This document shows positions 62,910-64,000 of a stretch of 64,000 nucleotides of DNA, piece after piece. A program made the position numbers and the translations under genes. Below the pieces are notes generated by a model. The model was not told where the DNA came from. It ran no database searches and saw only the letters and a list, made by a program, of their open reading frames with translations. This DNA comes from an uncultured Erythrobacter sp. (GTDB lineage: Bacteria > Pseudomonadota > Alphaproteobacteria > Sphingomonadales > Sphingomonadaceae), in assembly GCF_947502395.1 (NCBI RefSeq), contig NZ_CANMZM010000003.1, forward strand, positions 710,709 to 774,708, given 5' to 3'. Numbering within the stretch: position 1 is the first letter of the stretch; each line of letters starts with the position of its first letter.

Positions 62910-64000
62910 ATGATCTATCTCGATTACCAAGCTACTACACCGCTCGCCCCTGAAGCCCGTGAGGCGATGCTAAGGCACCTTGAGGGTCCAGATGGCACCG
63001 GCTTCGGCAATCCCCACAGCGCGCATAAACTCGGTCGACAGGCCGCGGCTGCAATTGAAGTCACGCGCGAGAAAGTCGCCGCGCTCTTCCCCCACGGCGG
63101 TCAGGTGATCTTCACCAGCGGGGCAACCGAAGCGCTCAACACGGTTTTGCGGGGCACGACCGGTGACGTACTGACCTTCGCAACCGAGCATTCTGCCGTG
63201 CGCGATGGGAAAGGGCCCGTGAACGCGGAAGGGCGCGACTTCGACATCTTGCCAGTGCAACATGATGGTATAGCGGACCTCGACGCACTGGATGCAGCCG
63301 TGAACACCAACACCAGGCTCATCGCTGCGATGGCGGTCAACAACGAAATCGGTGTCACCCATCCCTTGGGTGACATTGCCGCGATTGCCCGGCAGCATGA
63401 TGCCCTGATGTTGGTGGATGGCGTGCAAGCTTTTGGACGGGTCAACCTGACTGATTGCCCGGCGGACTTCATCGCTATGTCTGCTCACAAGATCCACGGC
63501 CCGAAGGGGATAGGGGCCTTGTGGCTGCGCGAGGGGACAAGTGTCGATCCACTCACCTTCGGTGGCGGGCAGGAAGCCGGGCTTCGATCCGGCACATTGA
63601 GCCCTGCGCTTATCGCGGGACTGGGCGCGGCTGCAGCGCTTGCACAATCTCGGATGGAGGAGGACGCTGCGCATGTCGAAACGCTGTGGGCCCGCGCGTG
63701 CGAGCACTTCGATCACTGGACCCTTAACGGCAGCGCCGATGAGCGCTGGCACGGCAATATGAACATTCGCAAAGACGGGCTCGATGTCGCGCGCCTTATG
63801 TCGGACTGCCGCGACATTATGTTCTCCGCAGGAAGCGCATGTGCAAGCGGCACTGGACGCCCAAGCCATGTGCTTAAGGCCATCGGGCTCACTGATGTTC
63901 AGGCGAAAAGCTCGATCCGGCTGGGCTGGGGGCGTTACACCACGCTAGAAGACATCGACGAGGCTGCCAAGACGATCTTAGCTGCCGCAAAAGATCAAGA
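62910..64000 (+). CDS. cysteine desulfurase (NifS/IscS class), second copy, partial
   Basis: The frame opens at ATG 62910 and is still open at the window end (363 residues seen). LDYQATTPLAPEAREAM starts it; GATEALNTVLRG and the His in FATEHSAVRDGKG are in place, the PLP lysine is in AMSAHKIHGPKGIGA, and the catalytic cysteine in SAGSACASGTGRPSHVLK. About 60 percent of the key positions match the first copy by eye. It is close to full length; the C-terminus and next genes (probably SUF) lie outside. Confidence 0.93.
   Translation, partial: MIYLDYQATTPLAPEAREAMLRHLEGPDGTGFGNPHSAHKLGRQAAAAIEVTREKVAALFPHGGQVIFTSGATEALNTVLRGTTGDVLTFATEHSAVRDGKGPVNAEGRDFDILPVQHDGIADLDALDAAVNTNTRLIAAMAVNNEIGVTHPLGDIAAIARQHDALMLVDGVQAFGRVNLTDCPADFIAMSAHKIHGPKGIGALWLREGTSVDPLTFGGGQEAGLRSGTLSPALIAGLGAAAALAQSRMEEDAAHVETLWARACEHFDHWTLNGSADERWHGNMNIRKDGLDVARLMSDCRDIMFSAGSACASGTGRPSHVLKAIGLTDVQAKSSIRLGWGRYTTLEDIDEAAKTILAAAKDQ

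Overview
The window looks like chromosomal core DNA from an alphaproteobacterium of the Sphingomonadales, most likely Erythrobacteraceae. This is an inference from gene content and order: serC-serA-hisZ-purA, argH-lptM-like-lysA, an ECF sigma factor with a DUF6768 partner, a chvI-chvG-hprK-rapZ-EIIA-HPr cluster divergent from pckA, and DUF1800/DUF1501 pairs. No insertion sequence, prophage, CRISPR array or rRNA is seen. Two tRNA genes are present, tRNA-Thr(TGT) and tRNA-Val(TAC). About sixty protein genes are called; those at both edges run off the window.

Positions 1-11.3 kb are the least ordinary part. After a DUF1800/DUF1501 pair come a structured intergenic segment with a strong terminator (candidate sRNA) and a Crp/Fnr regulator. 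Next is a tight three-gene unit: two proteins that share an HFAR[WF] motif block, then a DyP-type heme peroxidase. Converging on it are a cytochrome P450 and a very large class III cyclase/ATPase/TPR protein on the other strand. Two heme oxidants, two apparently paralogous accessory proteins and two signalling proteins sit side by side; I do not know a described pathway with this content.

Positions 11.3-31.6 kb hold mostly housekeeping genes: a TM2 protein, an RNase H-fold protein with rarA, a PadR regulator, a glycosyltransferase, serine biosynthesis (serC with a probable serC leader RNA, and serA), hisZ, a secreted four-repeat protein, purA, an L,D-transpeptidase, an ECF sigma factor operon, a receiver/winged-helix protein, and argH-lptM-like-lysA-siroheme genes. 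The TM2 and padR genes share a near-identical palindrome. The argH and TlpA-like genes are divergent, with start codons overlapping in one CATG.

Positions 31.6-43.3 kb hold an S46 peptidase and what looks like a zinc-responsive block: a G3E GTPase, an ABC ATPase/permease/DUF3299 operon whose permease has HDH-rich loops, and a MerC-type membrane protein. The GTPase and the MerC gene are preceded by operator-like sites identical at 16 of 20 positions and resembling Zur boxes.

Positions 43.3-57.7 kb carry fmt-truA, recR, def, rmuC (with an alphaproteobacterial LexA-type box GTTC-N7-GTTC and an in-frame 9-bp tandem repeat), methyltransferases, and the nitrogen-PTS/ChvGI/HprK/RapZ regulatory cluster facing pckA, then two DUF937 genes. 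The last part has a cNMP-binding/thioredoxin-reductase-like flavoprotein, DUF3597, a TonB protein, an alpha/beta hydrolase and two tandem cysteine desulfurases. Fur-like dyads precede both the TonB gene and the first desulfurase. Three families of palindromic extragenic repeats lie between serC and serA, before hisZ, and between the two desulfurases.
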